From CAZJYI01 sp964550025 (GTDB lineage Bacteria > Verrucomicrobiota > Kiritimatiellia > UBA8416 > CAYOBW01), in the NCBI GenBank assembly GCA_964550025.1, contig CAZJYI010000119.1, positions 1 to 37,357 on the forward strand: 37,357 bases of DNA, in the 5' to 3' direction. The notes under the pieces were generated by a model that worked only from the letters and a program-made list of their open reading frames with translations, was not told where the DNA came from and did no database searches. Shown piece by piece: positions 6,901 through 15,356 of this stretch. Within the stretch, counting starts at the first letter, position 1. Every line of letters starts with the position of its first letter. Both the position numbers and the translations under genes were made by a program.

Positions 6901-9897
6901 GTCCCGAATCGGCTCCGGGTCGGCCGCACCGGGTGACCCGTCGATGAAAGCACTGGCGCGCCAATTGCCGCCGTAGTTCAGGACGCCGTCCGACTGGTCC
7001 GAGAACACCAGGGGCACGAGGGAATGCCCCGCGCCGTCGGCCTGTATCGGCCAGTCACGGGCGTCGTTGTAGGTGAAGCTCAACACCTCGGAACCCATTG
7101 CATCGACGAGCGCGACACGCTCCCCGCCATTGTCGAGCGATCCTTGCGGGAAAGCGAACAGGCGCTGGTATTCGCCCGCGATGTTCATGGCGGGCCAGTC
7201 CGGGTAGCGCGTCTTGAACGCTTCCAGGTCCTTGACCACCACGATGTGCTCACCCGGCCCGAGCCAGGTGACGCCCGCTGCCTCGAAGTCAAACACCAGG
7301 GCCCCCGTTAGCCGGGCTCCGGCCAACCCTGCCGCTACGGGGCCGGAGTTGTAGAGCTCGATGAATTCGAATGCCGTGTCGGTCCGTCCCGTGCCGGCCT
7401 CCGCCCCCGCGGGATCGCGGGGGTGGTACATGACTTCGCTGACGCGGATCGGGGAGGGTGTGTCGGGGACGAAATATGCCTCCGCGAGCGCACTCCACTC
7501 GCCCGAAGCGGATTGTGCGCGGGCCTGAACATGCGTCACCTCTGACAAGGCTATAGGATTCTCATAGCGCGTCCCCACGACCTGGCCCGTGACGGGTCGT
7601 CGCGGATCGGAGCCGTCAGTTGTGTAGTAGATCGCGCCGGAGCCCGTCATGCTGAGCTCGAATCCGTGCGCAAAGGTGCCACCGTGCCGGCTGAATACCG
7701 GCGGGTCGAGCGTGGGGTACCAGCCAGCCGCGCGTAGCTGCGCGATGACCGTTGCCGTGCGGTTCCGTATCCAGTCGACGGTCGTGTTGACGTCCGGGAT
7801 CCAGTCATCGTCTTTCGTTTTGGGGTCGTCGGGAGTCTTCGCATCTCCCCATCGGGCGGATTCCGCGACAATCGCGGCGTCAATTTCGTCCGTCCGCTTG
7901 CTGAAGAGGGCAACGGCATTGCTCGAGGTCATGACGCCGTCATTGAAGAAATGTTTGTACGTTTGATCCGCGAAGGCGATCAGGTATTCCTCATTCTGAA
8001 CCAGCCGCCCATGCATGATCAAAGCGTTGAACCGGTTGAAATCGGTGCGCGTGTCGGTTCGGGAAACGTTGTTCGCGAACCCCACGTCAAGACTCCACTC
8101 CGAGTCGTACTTGAAGTACTTGAACCCGTCCGGGTCCTTGCGATTGAAGGCGCAGATGTAGTTGTTCAGGCCCCAGCGACCGGCCATGCCGTCGAGCTCC
8201 CCCGTCCAATAGTGGACCAGCATATAGTCTGCCAGGCTGACGGCGTCCAGGAGCTTCGGGTGTGACGGGTCCGGCGTCAGTCCGTCGACGTCCAGCCCCT
8301 GGGCGCGGAAGTAGTTCGACATGCCGGCGCCGCCCGTGAAGCCCTCCATCGTTATCTCCCAGAGATCCCGATAGGCGGCATCCGACCCGTCCAGCGCGTA
8401 GCCGTGCTTCTTCTTGCTGATGATGTCGTAGTCTTCCTCATCGCCGCCCCAGTTCTCGGCCATGAACGACGGTTCGATATTCTCCTGCGTCTCGTACAGC
8501 CCCCAGTAAACGCCATTGAGATACAGATGGTACTTGTCACCGCGTGTCGAGGGCTGGCCCTGGGCGATCTGAAGGTCGCGGGCGAAGATGTCACGGGCGA
8601 ACACGCTGCGCCCCGAGAAATAGTGCCACCCGGGCGTTTGCGAACACCGGAGGTCCACCCCGTTCGATGCGTCGGGTCCAGCATCCCCAAAGATATTGAA
8701 CCGCAGCTTCGACGCCCCGTATGCGCTCCTGAAACGCAGGCGGAACCCGTGTTTGGGTACCGCCGGGTTGCGGCTGGCGCCACCGCGGATACGAAGCCCG
8801 GCATCTTCCTGAAAGCCTTCGCGATCATCCGGGTAGATCAACTCGGCCGAGACCCGCCGCTCCCAGAGGTCGCCTTCGCTTCGTGAGTTGACGTAGATCC
8901 CGATGCCGGCGTCAAACAGGTTGTCCAGGTCGGTCACGATCGAGATGGTTGGGATTGCGACCAGCGCCTCAAGCATCATGTTGGTGTAGCGGGGATCGCC
9001 TACAACATCAGGATCCATCTCGTAGTCGATAACTTGCGTGTTCACGCTGACGCCGGGCGCAGGCCAATCCGGTCCCGGCGCAGCGGCCGACTGCCCGATC
9101 ACGTCTGCCGGGAAGATATAGGTCTGCGTGTCGACATCGCTGGGATAGAGCCCGGTCTTGTATGCCCGGGCCCGCACACAGGTGGTCTGACTGATCGGGA
9201 TCGGGCCGGTGTACCGCGTGCTGCCCGTGTCCGGGGCGCGGCCGCTTGTGGTGTAGTAGATCTCCGCGCCCGGGGTCGCACAGGCGATCACCAGTTCAAA
9301 AGCGTTGGTATAGAACCCGCGATCGAAATTGAACTTCGTATCGGCCACGAAGTCCTCCGCTCCGCCGGCATTGACGGCGCCCGGTGTGGACGGATCAAAG
9401 TAGCTGAGGCCGTTGGTGGCATTGCGACCGTAAGAGACGTCCTGGACCTGCGGCGGATAACCGAATGCGCCCGGAGCGTACTCGTGCGAGCGGAACTCAT
9501 CAACGATAGTCGACCCGTCCGGGCCGACCAGGGCGAGGTACTCCCCGTCCCCGCGCAGAGAGAAACTGGCATGCAGTTCGCCGGAAACCAGGGCCGTCTC
9601 CGAGCCGTCGGCAAAAACCAGGAGATAGCCGCCGCCGGGAATGCTGGAGGTCGGAAAGGCCCACTTGGTCAGGAGCAGCGGATCATCGGTCAGGTACCAG
9701 CCTGTCATGTCGACGGGCACTCCGTGCCACGTTGCGTTGTGAAGCTCGATCCAGTCCGAGGTCTCGCCGAGGGCATTTGTCAGCGCGCTCTGATTCCTCG
9801 CCATGAACTCGTTGATCACGACATCGGAACCCGATGAGACACGGCACAGTAGGAGCACGCTCACACTCACCGCCAGAGGGACCTTCTTCATGTTCAT
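3970..9897 (-). CDS. Giant secreted CotH-kinase / lamin-tail-domain protein
   Basis: The protein has 1975 residues from ATG 9897, chosen because a signal peptide (M-N-M-K-K-V-P-L-A then hydrophobic) starts there; an ATG 33 bases upstream is also possible. Modules in order, with approximate positions: lamin-tail domain 24-150; chitobiase-type beta domain 200-255; CotH kinase-like domain 306-670 (with L-N-G-V-Y-W-G-L-Y-E-T-Q-E-N); second chitobiase-type domain 733-795; three more lamin-tail domains starting near 818, 1000 and 1146; Ig-like modules 1331-1511; DUF2341 about 1516-1610; laminin-G/concanavalin-type domain 1633-1810; and a calcium loop D-L-D-G-D-G-M-A-D near 1843. CotH proteins phosphorylate proteins in spore coats and occur in many non-sporing PVC bacteria. 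A cell-surface or extracellular role is likely, but the substrate is unknown. It is the only long minus-strand gene in the window and appears to be transcribed alone. Confidence 0.9.
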   Translation of the reverse strand: MNMKKVPLAVSVSVLLLCRVSSGSDVVINEFMARNQSALTNALGETSDWIELHNATWHGVPVDMTGWYLTDDPLLLTKWAFPTSSIPGGGYLLVFADGSETALVSGELHASFSLRGDGEYLALVGPDGSTIVDEFRSHEYAPGAFGYPPQVQDVSYGRNATNGLSYFDPSTPGAVNAGGAEDFVADTKFNFDRGFYTNAFELVIACATPGAEIYYTTSGRAPDTGSTRYTGPIPISQTTCVRARAYKTGLYPSDVDTQTYIFPADVIGQSAAAPGPDWPAPGVSVNTQVIDYEMDPDVVGDPRYTNMMLEALVAIPTISIVTDLDNLFDAGIGIYVNSRSEGDLWERRVSAELIYPDDREGFQEDAGLRIRGGASRNPAVPKHGFRLRFRSAYGASKLRFNIFGDAGPDASNGVDLRCSQTPGWHYFSGRSVFARDIFARDLQIAQGQPSTRGDKYHLYLNGVYWGLYETQENIEPSFMAENWGGDEEDYDIISKKKHGYALDGSDAAYRDLWEITMEGFTGGAGMSNYFRAQGLDVDGLTPDPSHPKLLDAVSLADYMLVHYWTGELDGMAGRWGLNNYICAFNRKDPDGFKYFKYDSEWSLDVGFANNVSRTDTRTDFNRFNALIMHGRLVQNEEYLIAFADQTYKHFFNDGVMTSSNAVALFSKRTDEIDAAIVAESARWGDAKTPDDPKTKDDDWIPDVNTTVDWIRNRTATVIAQLRAAGWYPTLDPPVFSRHGGTFAHGFELSMTGSGAIYYTTDGSDPRRPVTGQVVGTRYENPIALSEVTHVQARAQSASGEWSALAEAYFVPDTPSPIRVSEVMYHPRDPAGAEAGTGRTDTAFEFIELYNSGPVAAGLAGARLTGALVFDFEAAGVTWLGPGEHIVVVKDLEAFKTRYPDWPAMNIAGEYQRLFAFPQGSLDNGGERVALVDAMGSEVLSFTYNDARDWPIQADGAGHSLVPLVFSDQSDGVLNYGGNWRASAFIDGSPGAADPEPIRDLLINELLAHTDLSDPNHPDRDSNDAIELYNLTGSEVTLTNWYLSDTIDDLAKWGIPGTNVIDALNWAWFDEVTGFHNPVTRGFGLDKAGEQVFLSHLPGGGADRVADAVRFKGQANGEAWGRYPDGETHWHTLAPTTNAANAAPGAHVLISEIMYHPAPTTLHPENNTNDEYVEIYNPLGVAVPLWTAAGAWRIDGGVTYTFPSNTMLAARGFLVLVSFDPRTDTTALHAFLDAHSLTNGQVMLLGPYKGQLDNRTERVAIERPQEPDMAGRPVSWIIVDEVVYFDRPPWPSGTDGTGSPLQRSIGAGAGNDPDTWFNGFVGTPGTPGTKLALSAPEHGARYFAPASVELIAAVDPEQVSNAVEKVEFFEGANSLCGVTQAPYTCSLHMSSVGAYTLTAVLTDGEGTTTSRQVVVWSLGVTASGGRNVTEGSADLPGRLLGGAPADVTVYWGTSDGGTNPGNWENSRPVGAVSNGTFAVHVDGLNLGRDYVYRCRAEADGKEGWSDASPFKTVSFDDWGYRVRIDLPGYDHAETLTNFPALIKLGPHIGAFEYGQFGAAGGHDLRFADAAKQRALPYEIDEWDTSGTSAVWVRIPVLGNNTHLWAYWGNPAVTSPPALSLNGAAWSEGYEAVWHLQGGLTDSAGQGRTAMNNGATATGGVVGAGHRFDGVDDTVAPDLPAAWYGVNNQALTVTMWASPSAVQASTLWGAQGAGGTMLHVRLSAGRFCLWRVGVEDDDQAVGDADVGQWQMVSMVLDGGACYGSLNDDAFDLVGSYEAFSPSNAPVIGWMNGDANEGYFDGLVDEIRISRRARSGAWIRAEYRTVADHDTFTTYGVVETLGAGTDLDGDGMADAWEIGNFGSTNAMPGGHGDWDRASNLAEYLAGTDPTNAASYFILRTAWSNGRSTVFFPAIRAAGDGYEGMARYYDLEMRASLSSGEWLPVPGLTNILGQDRIVVHTNDPAWPTRVFRGRVRLGR

Positions 9898-10098
9898 AGG
9901 AGAATGATAGCCTCGGTGGATCAGATGCAACGAGTGGTTTGTTGCGACATCAATTCTGTACTATTGCGACACCGACGAGAAGCTCAGGAGTGGAACCACC
10001 GATCCGGTTGGGATTGTTATCTTGCCTGTCCCCATTTCTATCCTGACCGCTCCATTTCTTTCTGTGACATCGAAGAGGCAAGATGTCATCTTACTTCT

Positions 10099-10284
10099 AT
10101 GACAACGACCGTTTCAAGCAAGGGGCAGATTGTCTTGCCGGCCCAGATTCGCAAGCAGGACCGGATCGAGCCCGGGCAGGGGTTTGCGATCGAGCGGTTG
10201 GATCGTGGCGCTCGCCGTCAACGCCTCGAGAGTTGGTTCGAGGAAACCGTCGGCGACCGGGCATGCCGGGCGTTGTTCCTGTGA
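10099..10284 (+). pseudogene. Truncated AbrB/SpoVT-type antitoxin remnant
   Basis: The first ~37 residues (M-T-T-T-V-S-S-K-G-Q-I-V-L-P-A) match the swapped-hairpin DNA-binding domain of AbrB/VapB-type antitoxins. After R-L-D-R-G the sequence no longer resembles the family, and the frame stops at 61 residues. No PIN-domain or other toxin follows; the next gene is an oxidoreductase. It is probably a decayed orphan antitoxin, though a short functional DNA-binding protein cannot be excluded. The rest of the 9898-10339 gap shows no gene. Confidence 0.55.
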
Positions 10285-10339
10285 CGCGGATAGAGTCTAT
10301 GAGGGTGGACTTCAAGATGATAGATGAGAGGTGAAGCGG

Positions 10340-11671
10340 ATGAAGAAGAGAGATGGGTTGTTGATACCGGGGACGCGACGGCAGTTCCTGAAGACGGCTG
10401 CCGCAGCAGGGGGTGGGGTTGCGATGCCTTACATGATTCCGAGTTCCGCCCTGGGAAAGGACGGGCACACGGCGCCGAGTAACCGGATTGTCATGGGAGG
10501 AATCGGCATCGGCGGTCGCGGCAACCTGGACCTTCGGGTCTTCATGGGGCAAAGGGATGTGCAGTTCGTGGGGATCTGCGACGTGCAGAAGGCACGGCGG
10601 GAGGCGGCGGCAAAGCGGGTGAACGCCACGTACGGGGACAACGCGTGCAAGACATACAGCGACATCCGTGAGATCGTGGCGCAGCCGGACATCGACGCGA
10701 TGCTGATCGCCACGGGCGACCGGTGGCATGCGCCGGCCGCGATCCTGGCGATGCGCGCCGGCAAGGACGTGTATGTCGAGAAGCCCTCCTGTTTCACCAT
10801 GGATGAAGGCTTGCGGGTGGTGGAAACGGCCAGGCGTTACGGTTGCGTTTACCAGACGGGGACACAGCGGCTGAGTGAGCCGAACCACGTGTTCGCTATC
10901 CAGATGGCCTTGAGCGGGAGGCTGGGGGAGATCCACACGGTGTATGCGGACATTCGCTACCGTGGCGGTAGCAAGTTTGACTGGCTGCCGGCCCAGCCGC
11001 AGCCGCCGAAAGACGTGGTGGACTGGGACGCCTGGTTGGGCACGGCCCCCTGGCGCCCCTACAACCAGACGTATCTGAATCACGGCTGGTATCACTACTA
11101 TGATTTTGCAACGGACACGGCGATGTGGGGGGCGCACACGATCGCGCAGTGTGTAGCCGGTCTGGACATGAAGGATGTCACGCATATCGAGTTCGAGTTC
11201 GGTAAGAAGGGCGAGACCATCGTGACCAAACTCTCCAATGGTGTGAAGATGGTGCTGATACGCAACGGCAACGTGACGCCGTGGAAACCGAACGCGTACT
11301 GGCGCGGCGCCTGCGGCGAGCGTTTCGACGGTCCCGAGGGATGGGCCGCCGCGGCGGACGGCTATTCCAAGCCCGACGTCTCATCGCCGAAACTGCTTGT
11401 CGAGTACAAGAAGATCCTGGCCGAGTACACTACAAGCACCCAGCGTTCGCTCAATCACTGGCGGAACTTCCTGGACTGCGTGAAGTCGCGCCAGGCCCCC
11501 GTCGCGAATGAGGACGTGATGTACAACTCCATGATCATGTGCCTGGCCGCGGACATCTGCGATCTTCTGCAGCGCAGCCTGAAGTTCGACCTCATCAAAG
11601 CCGAGTTCGTGGACGATCCCGAGGCCAACCGCCTCCGGGCCCGGGCGATGCGGGAATCGTGGTGTGTATAA
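10340..11671 (+). CDS. Tat-exported Gfo/Idh/MocA family oxidoreductase
   Basis: The protein has 443 residues. The start at ATG 10340 follows GAGAGG at a normal distance; a GTG at 10331 overlaps that site and is less likely. The N-terminus has a twin-arginine signal (T-R-R-Q-F-L-K-T-A-A). A Rossmann fold begins near residue 50 with G-I-G-I-G-G-R-G, and the E-K-P motif around residue 150 supplies the usual active-site lysine. The C-terminal half is the expected alpha/beta substrate domain. Family members oxidise or reduce sugar hydroxyls with NAD(P) and, in PVC bacteria, are commonly paired with DUF1080 proteins. The next gene, 14 bases downstream, is exactly such a DUF1080 protein, so the two probably form an operon working on a (keto-)sugar derivative in the envelope. 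The exact substrate is unknown. Confidence 0.9.
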   Translation: MKKRDGLLIPGTRRQFLKTAAAAGGGVAMPYMIPSSALGKDGHTAPSNRIVMGGIGIGGRGNLDLRVFMGQRDVQFVGICDVQKARREAAAKRVNATYGDNACKTYSDIREIVAQPDIDAMLIATGDRWHAPAAILAMRAGKDVYVEKPSCFTMDEGLRVVETARRYGCVYQTGTQRLSEPNHVFAIQMALSGRLGEIHTVYADIRYRGGSKFDWLPAQPQPPKDVVDWDAWLGTAPWRPYNQTYLNHGWYHYYDFATDTAMWGAHTIAQCVAGLDMKDVTHIEFEFGKKGETIVTKLSNGVKMVLIRNGNVTPWKPNAYWRGACGERFDGPEGWAAAADGYSKPDVSSPKLLVEYKKILAEYTTSTQRSLNHWRNFLDCVKSRQAPVANEDVMYNSMIMCLAADICDLLQRSLKFDLIKAEFVDDPEANRLRARAMRESWCV

Positions 11672-11685
11672 GAGAGGAACTACCG

Positions 11686-14600
11686 ATGAAGACTATCTAC
11701 ACGATGTGCATGCTGGTCCTCGCCACGGCGGCGTTTGCCCAGGAGCGAAGCCTGTTCAACGGCAAGGACCTGACGGGCTGGGACGCCAAGCCGGGATGGT
11801 GGACCGTTGAAGACGGTGCACTCACCAGCGAGAGCACCGCGGAGAAACCGTGCAAAAAATGCAACTACCTGATCTGGAAAGGCGGCGAGCCGGGCGATTT
11901 CGAGTTGACGCTCGATTTCAAACTGACCGGCCAGGGCAACTCCGGGATCCAGATCCGGTCCGAGCGCCGGCCGGACTTTGACACCTATGGTTACCAGGCG
12001 GACATGGACTGGAACGGCAAGCTGGTCGGCTACGTCTACCACCACAGACGCGGTCTGATCGCGGCTCGCGGCCAGAAGGTTGTGGTCCCGCCCCGGGGCG
12101 AGAAGAAGGTCGAGACCATCGGCGATGCCGCCAAGCTCAAAGAGGTCTACAAGCAGGGGGATTGGAACCAATACAAGATCGTCTGCCAGGGGCCGAACAT
12201 CACCCTCCACGTGAACGGCACACTGATGTGCCAAATCACGGACAATGACGCCAAGACGGCCAGGCCCGACGGGATCATAGCGCTGCAGATGCATCCGGGG
12301 CCGCCGATGAAGGTCCAGTTCAAGAACATCATGCTCAAACCGCTGGGCCCGGTGAAGAAGCCGCAGAGCTCAGTGAAGAAGGCGGGGGACGAGACGCAGC
12401 TGACGCTGGCGGGGGCCAATTGGATCTGGAACCCGGTCGGCCGGCCCCAGGTCAGCGCACCGGTCGGCCCCGTGGCGTTGCGCCGTACCTTCAAGCTGCA
12501 GGACCCGACCCGGCTCAAGACCGCCCAGCTCATCCTGACGGCTGATGACGCGTTCGTCCTCAATGTCAACGGCAAGGAGCTCTTCGGCCATGACTACTGG
12601 CCGGAGGTCAGACAGGCCGGGATCCCACTCAATCTGCTGGGGAAGGACAACGTTCTCGCGATTGCGGCCCGAAACGCCGGGGCCAAGCCCACCCCTGCCG
12701 GGTGCATTGCCAAACTGGTCCTCACGTTCAAAGACGGCAAGACTCAGACCATCGTGACCGACGGACAATGGAAGGCGGCACCAGAAGGCGGTCCGAATTG
12801 GAAGACCACCGCGTACGACGATTCCAAATGGCAAGCCGCCAAGGTTCTGGGCGCATACGGGATGGCGCCCTGGGGGACTCCTGCCGCTGGGGGCGAGGCC
12901 GTGAAAGCCGTGAAGGTCGGCGCGCTTGACGAAGCCCAGTTGATTGCCGTGCTCCAGTCCGGTGCAGGGCAGAAAGAGAAGACGGATGCCTGTCGCGAGC
13001 TGGGGCGGATCGGCACGGCGGCGTGTGTGCCCGCCCTGGCCGCGTTGCTGACAGACGAGAAGCTCTCACACATGGCGCGCTACGGCCTCGAACCGATGAT
13101 CCGCTGTCCTGCGGCGGACGAGGCCCTGCGGGCTGCCCTGGGGCAGCTCAAAGGCCGACAGCTGGCGGGTCTGGTCTGCACTCTCGGGCTTCGGGGCGAC
13201 AAGGAGTCCGTGCCGACGCTTGTCGCGCTCCTCGAGGATGCGGACCCGAATGTGGCGTTGCAGGCAGCCCGGGCCCTGGGCCGCATCGGCGGCGCTGCGC
13301 CGACCAAGGCGCTGCAGGCGACACTGGCGGAGACCGAAGGCGACCAGCGCGTAGTCGTTTGCGAGGCCTTGTTCGAGTGCGCGGAGGCTTTTACGGCTGC
13401 GGGTCATAACGAGCAGGCGACGGCCATCTACGACGCGCTCCTGGCCCTGCCCGGTGGCGCCCCGGAGGTGAAGGTCGGCGCATTGCGCGGTGCCATCCTG
13501 TCCCGCGGCAGAGACGGGCTGCCGTTGCTGGCGAAGTCGATTCGCGGCGCGGATATCCAGGCCGCTGAAACGGCCGCGAAGACCGCGCTCGAGTCGAAGG
13601 AAGCGGATGTCGCCGGTGTGCTGGCCGGTGAGATCGGAAAACTGCCGGCGGACCGCCAGGTGCTGGTGGCTGAAGTACTCGGGAAGCGCGGTGACGTCAA
13701 AGCACTTCCCGCGTTGCTCGCCCTGTCCCAGGCAGAAGACACGTCCGCCCGCGTAGCGGCGCTCCGTGCCGCCGCGCAGATTGGCGGCGTCGAAACGATC
13801 TCGCCGTTGATGGCGCTGATGGAAGACCCGGACGCGCAAGTGGCAAGGGCCGCGACAGACGCGCTGGCCGGTCTGCGTGGCGAAGCGGCGGACCGGGCGG
13901 TCATCCAGGCCCTGAAGGCGTCCGATCCGGCGTTCCAGGTGAAGATGGCCGACCAGATCGCCCGTCGCCGAATCCTGTCAGCCATGCCGGTCCTGGCCGA
14001 GCGGATGACGGACAGAGACGATGCCGTACGGGTCGCGGCCATCCAGAGTTACGGCCGGCTCGCGGGTCCGAAGCACCTTCCCCTGCTCCTCGAGCGGATC
14101 ATTGGCCGCACGACCCCCAGGGACATCGCCGCACTGGGCAAGGCGATTACGTCCATTTGCGCGGCCGCGGATGATCCGAAGGCCTGTGCGCCGGTTCTCA
14201 CGCCGGCATTGACCAAGGCGGGGAACGCTGTGAAGCCCGAGCTCTTGAAAGCGCTGAAACAGGCCGGCGGCCCCGAGGCCCTCAAGGCTGTCCGCGGCGC
14301 TGTCGATGATCCGGACAAGGGCGTGCACACCGCCGCGATCCGGACGCTCAGCGGGTGGCCGACCCCCGACGTTGCCCCTGTCCTGCTGGATCTCGCGAAG
14401 AACTCCACGGAGGAATTGGACAAGATTCTCAGCCTGCGAGGGTATCTGGGCATCGCCATGCGCAAGCAGGTGCCGCCCCCGACGAAACTCGGCATCTGCC
14501 GCACCGCCGCGCCGCTGATCAGGCGCGACGACGAGAAGCGCATGCTGCTCGGCGCGTTGTCCGGTCTGGGCGATCCGGCGTCATTGCCCCTGGTCAGCCC

Positions 14601-14787
14601 GTACCTGGACGATGCCGCCGTGAAGCGGGACGCCGTGGCCACGGTCGTGGCCATCGTGAAACGGGCAGGCAAGAGCGCACACACTCCGGCCGGCACAGCC
14701 GCGCTGCAGAAGGTGATCCAGGTTTCCGGGGCCAACTCTCCTTACGCGAAGGAGGCTAAGGAGCTGCTGAAGAAGATGGGGAAGTAG
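11686..14787 (+). CDS. Secreted DUF1080 (3-keto-disaccharide hydrolase-like) protein with HEAT repeats
   Basis: This protein has 1033 residues. ATG 11686 follows GAGAGGAA and opens a signal peptide ending A-F-A-Q. Residues 20-215 form a DUF1080 domain, with L-F-N-G-K-D-L-T-G-W-D at its start and G-N-S-G-I-Q-I-R inside; this fold is a concanavalin-like jelly roll, and members hydrolyse 3-keto-glycosides. Residues about 240-410 look like the beta-sandwich found at the N-terminus of rhamnosidases (A-N-W-I-W, F-V-L-N-V-N-G-K, then N-V-L-A-I-A). Residues 430-1033 are alanine-rich HEAT-type helical repeats such as V-A-L-Q-A-A-R-A-L-G-R-I-G-G. The HEAT part may be a protein-binding scaffold. It is likely co-transcribed with the oxidoreductase 14 bases upstream. 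Oxidation of a sugar followed by keto-glycoside cleavage is a plausible joint pathway. Confidence 0.88.
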   Translation: MKTIYTMCMLVLATAAFAQERSLFNGKDLTGWDAKPGWWTVEDGALTSESTAEKPCKKCNYLIWKGGEPGDFELTLDFKLTGQGNSGIQIRSERRPDFDTYGYQADMDWNGKLVGYVYHHRRGLIAARGQKVVVPPRGEKKVETIGDAAKLKEVYKQGDWNQYKIVCQGPNITLHVNGTLMCQITDNDAKTARPDGIIALQMHPGPPMKVQFKNIMLKPLGPVKKPQSSVKKAGDETQLTLAGANWIWNPVGRPQVSAPVGPVALRRTFKLQDPTRLKTAQLILTADDAFVLNVNGKELFGHDYWPEVRQAGIPLNLLGKDNVLAIAARNAGAKPTPAGCIAKLVLTFKDGKTQTIVTDGQWKAAPEGGPNWKTTAYDDSKWQAAKVLGAYGMAPWGTPAAGGEAVKAVKVGALDEAQLIAVLQSGAGQKEKTDACRELGRIGTAACVPALAALLTDEKLSHMARYGLEPMIRCPAADEALRAALGQLKGRQLAGLVCTLGLRGDKESVPTLVALLEDADPNVALQAARALGRIGGAAPTKALQATLAETEGDQRVVVCEALFECAEAFTAAGHNEQATAIYDALLALPGGAPEVKVGALRGAILSRGRDGLPLLAKSIRGADIQAAETAAKTALESKEADVAGVLAGEIGKLPADRQVLVAEVLGKRGDVKALPALLALSQAEDTSARVAALRAAAQIGGVETISPLMALMEDPDAQVARAATDALAGLRGEAADRAVIQALKASDPAFQVKMADQIARRRILSAMPVLAERMTDRDDAVRVAAIQSYGRLAGPKHLPLLLERIIGRTTPRDIAALGKAITSICAAADDPKACAPVLTPALTKAGNAVKPELLKALKQAGGPEALKAVRGAVDDPDKGVHTAAIRTLSGWPTPDVAPVLLDLAKNSTEELDKILSLRGYLGIAMRKQVPPPTKLGICRTAAPLIRRDDEKRMLLGALSGLGDPASLPLVSPYLDDAAVKRDAVATVVAIVKRAGKSAHTPAGTAALQKVIQVSGANSPYAKEAKELLKKMGK

Positions 14788-14796
14788 ACGCTCTCG

Positions 14797-15129
14797 GTGG
14801 AGGAGTATATCCGCGAGCGGTTCCACAAGCGGATGCCTCCGCCCTCCCAATGTCCGAACGGCGGCCGGTTCCACCGGCCGTGGGCGCCTGCCTACTACGA
14901 TCGGGACACCACCGATGCGGTTGGTGAGGCGATCACGTTCAGGGTACGGAGGCTTATCTGCGCGTTTTGCGGGGTGACGGTCAACTGCTTGCCCTGCTTC
15001 ACGACCTATCGCTGCCATCAAGCGCCCCTCGCACAGCAGGCGACCGAACGGAGACGATGCAAGCGGAGAATGGCTTGCCATGGCGTGGCAATCAGGTCTA
15101 TGCTGTACGCCGGAGAGAGGGTCGTGTGA
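14797..15129 (+). pseudogene. Decayed zinc-ribbon (transposase-type) fragment
   Basis: The 110-residue frame opens with GTG and has no ribosome binding site. It contains a pattern like the N-terminal zinc ribbon of some transposases and DUF6431 proteins: Q-C-P then a Y-Y-D-R segment, then V-R-R-L-I-C-A-F-C-G-V-T and L-P-C-F. The first Cys pair is incomplete (C-P-N-G-G). Everything downstream is unrecognisable. It may be a relic of an insertion sequence in the 569-base gap between two secreted-protein genes. The remainder of this gap (15130-15356) shows nothing else. Confidence 0.35.
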
Positions 15130-15356
15130 GTGAGGTGCGAAGGAGAGAGTGAGCTAGTGGAAAAGGGACGGCGGGTCCTGGCGTTGTAGACGATTCTTGC
15201 TGAGCACGCCCTGTTGGTCTGCGAGGCGCGTGGGGACGATTGGCCAATACGTTGCTGGTCGGCCGGACCACACCGATTGATCTACCAAAGGCTCACCCCG
15301 ATGAGGCCCGCACTCCCGAATCCGCCGTTTGGAATCAGAAGAGTAGGAGCTCTGCA

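Noticed and set aside
4906..6936. 676-residue plus-strand open frame
   Set aside because: It lies antisense inside the CotH/lamin-tail gene, has an Arg/Val/Gly-rich composition and no domain; it is a shadow of a GC-rich gene.
15240..15356. N-terminal extension of the secreted protein at 15357
   Set aside because: The extension lacks a ribosome binding site, and the internal ATG has both a good site and a signal peptide.
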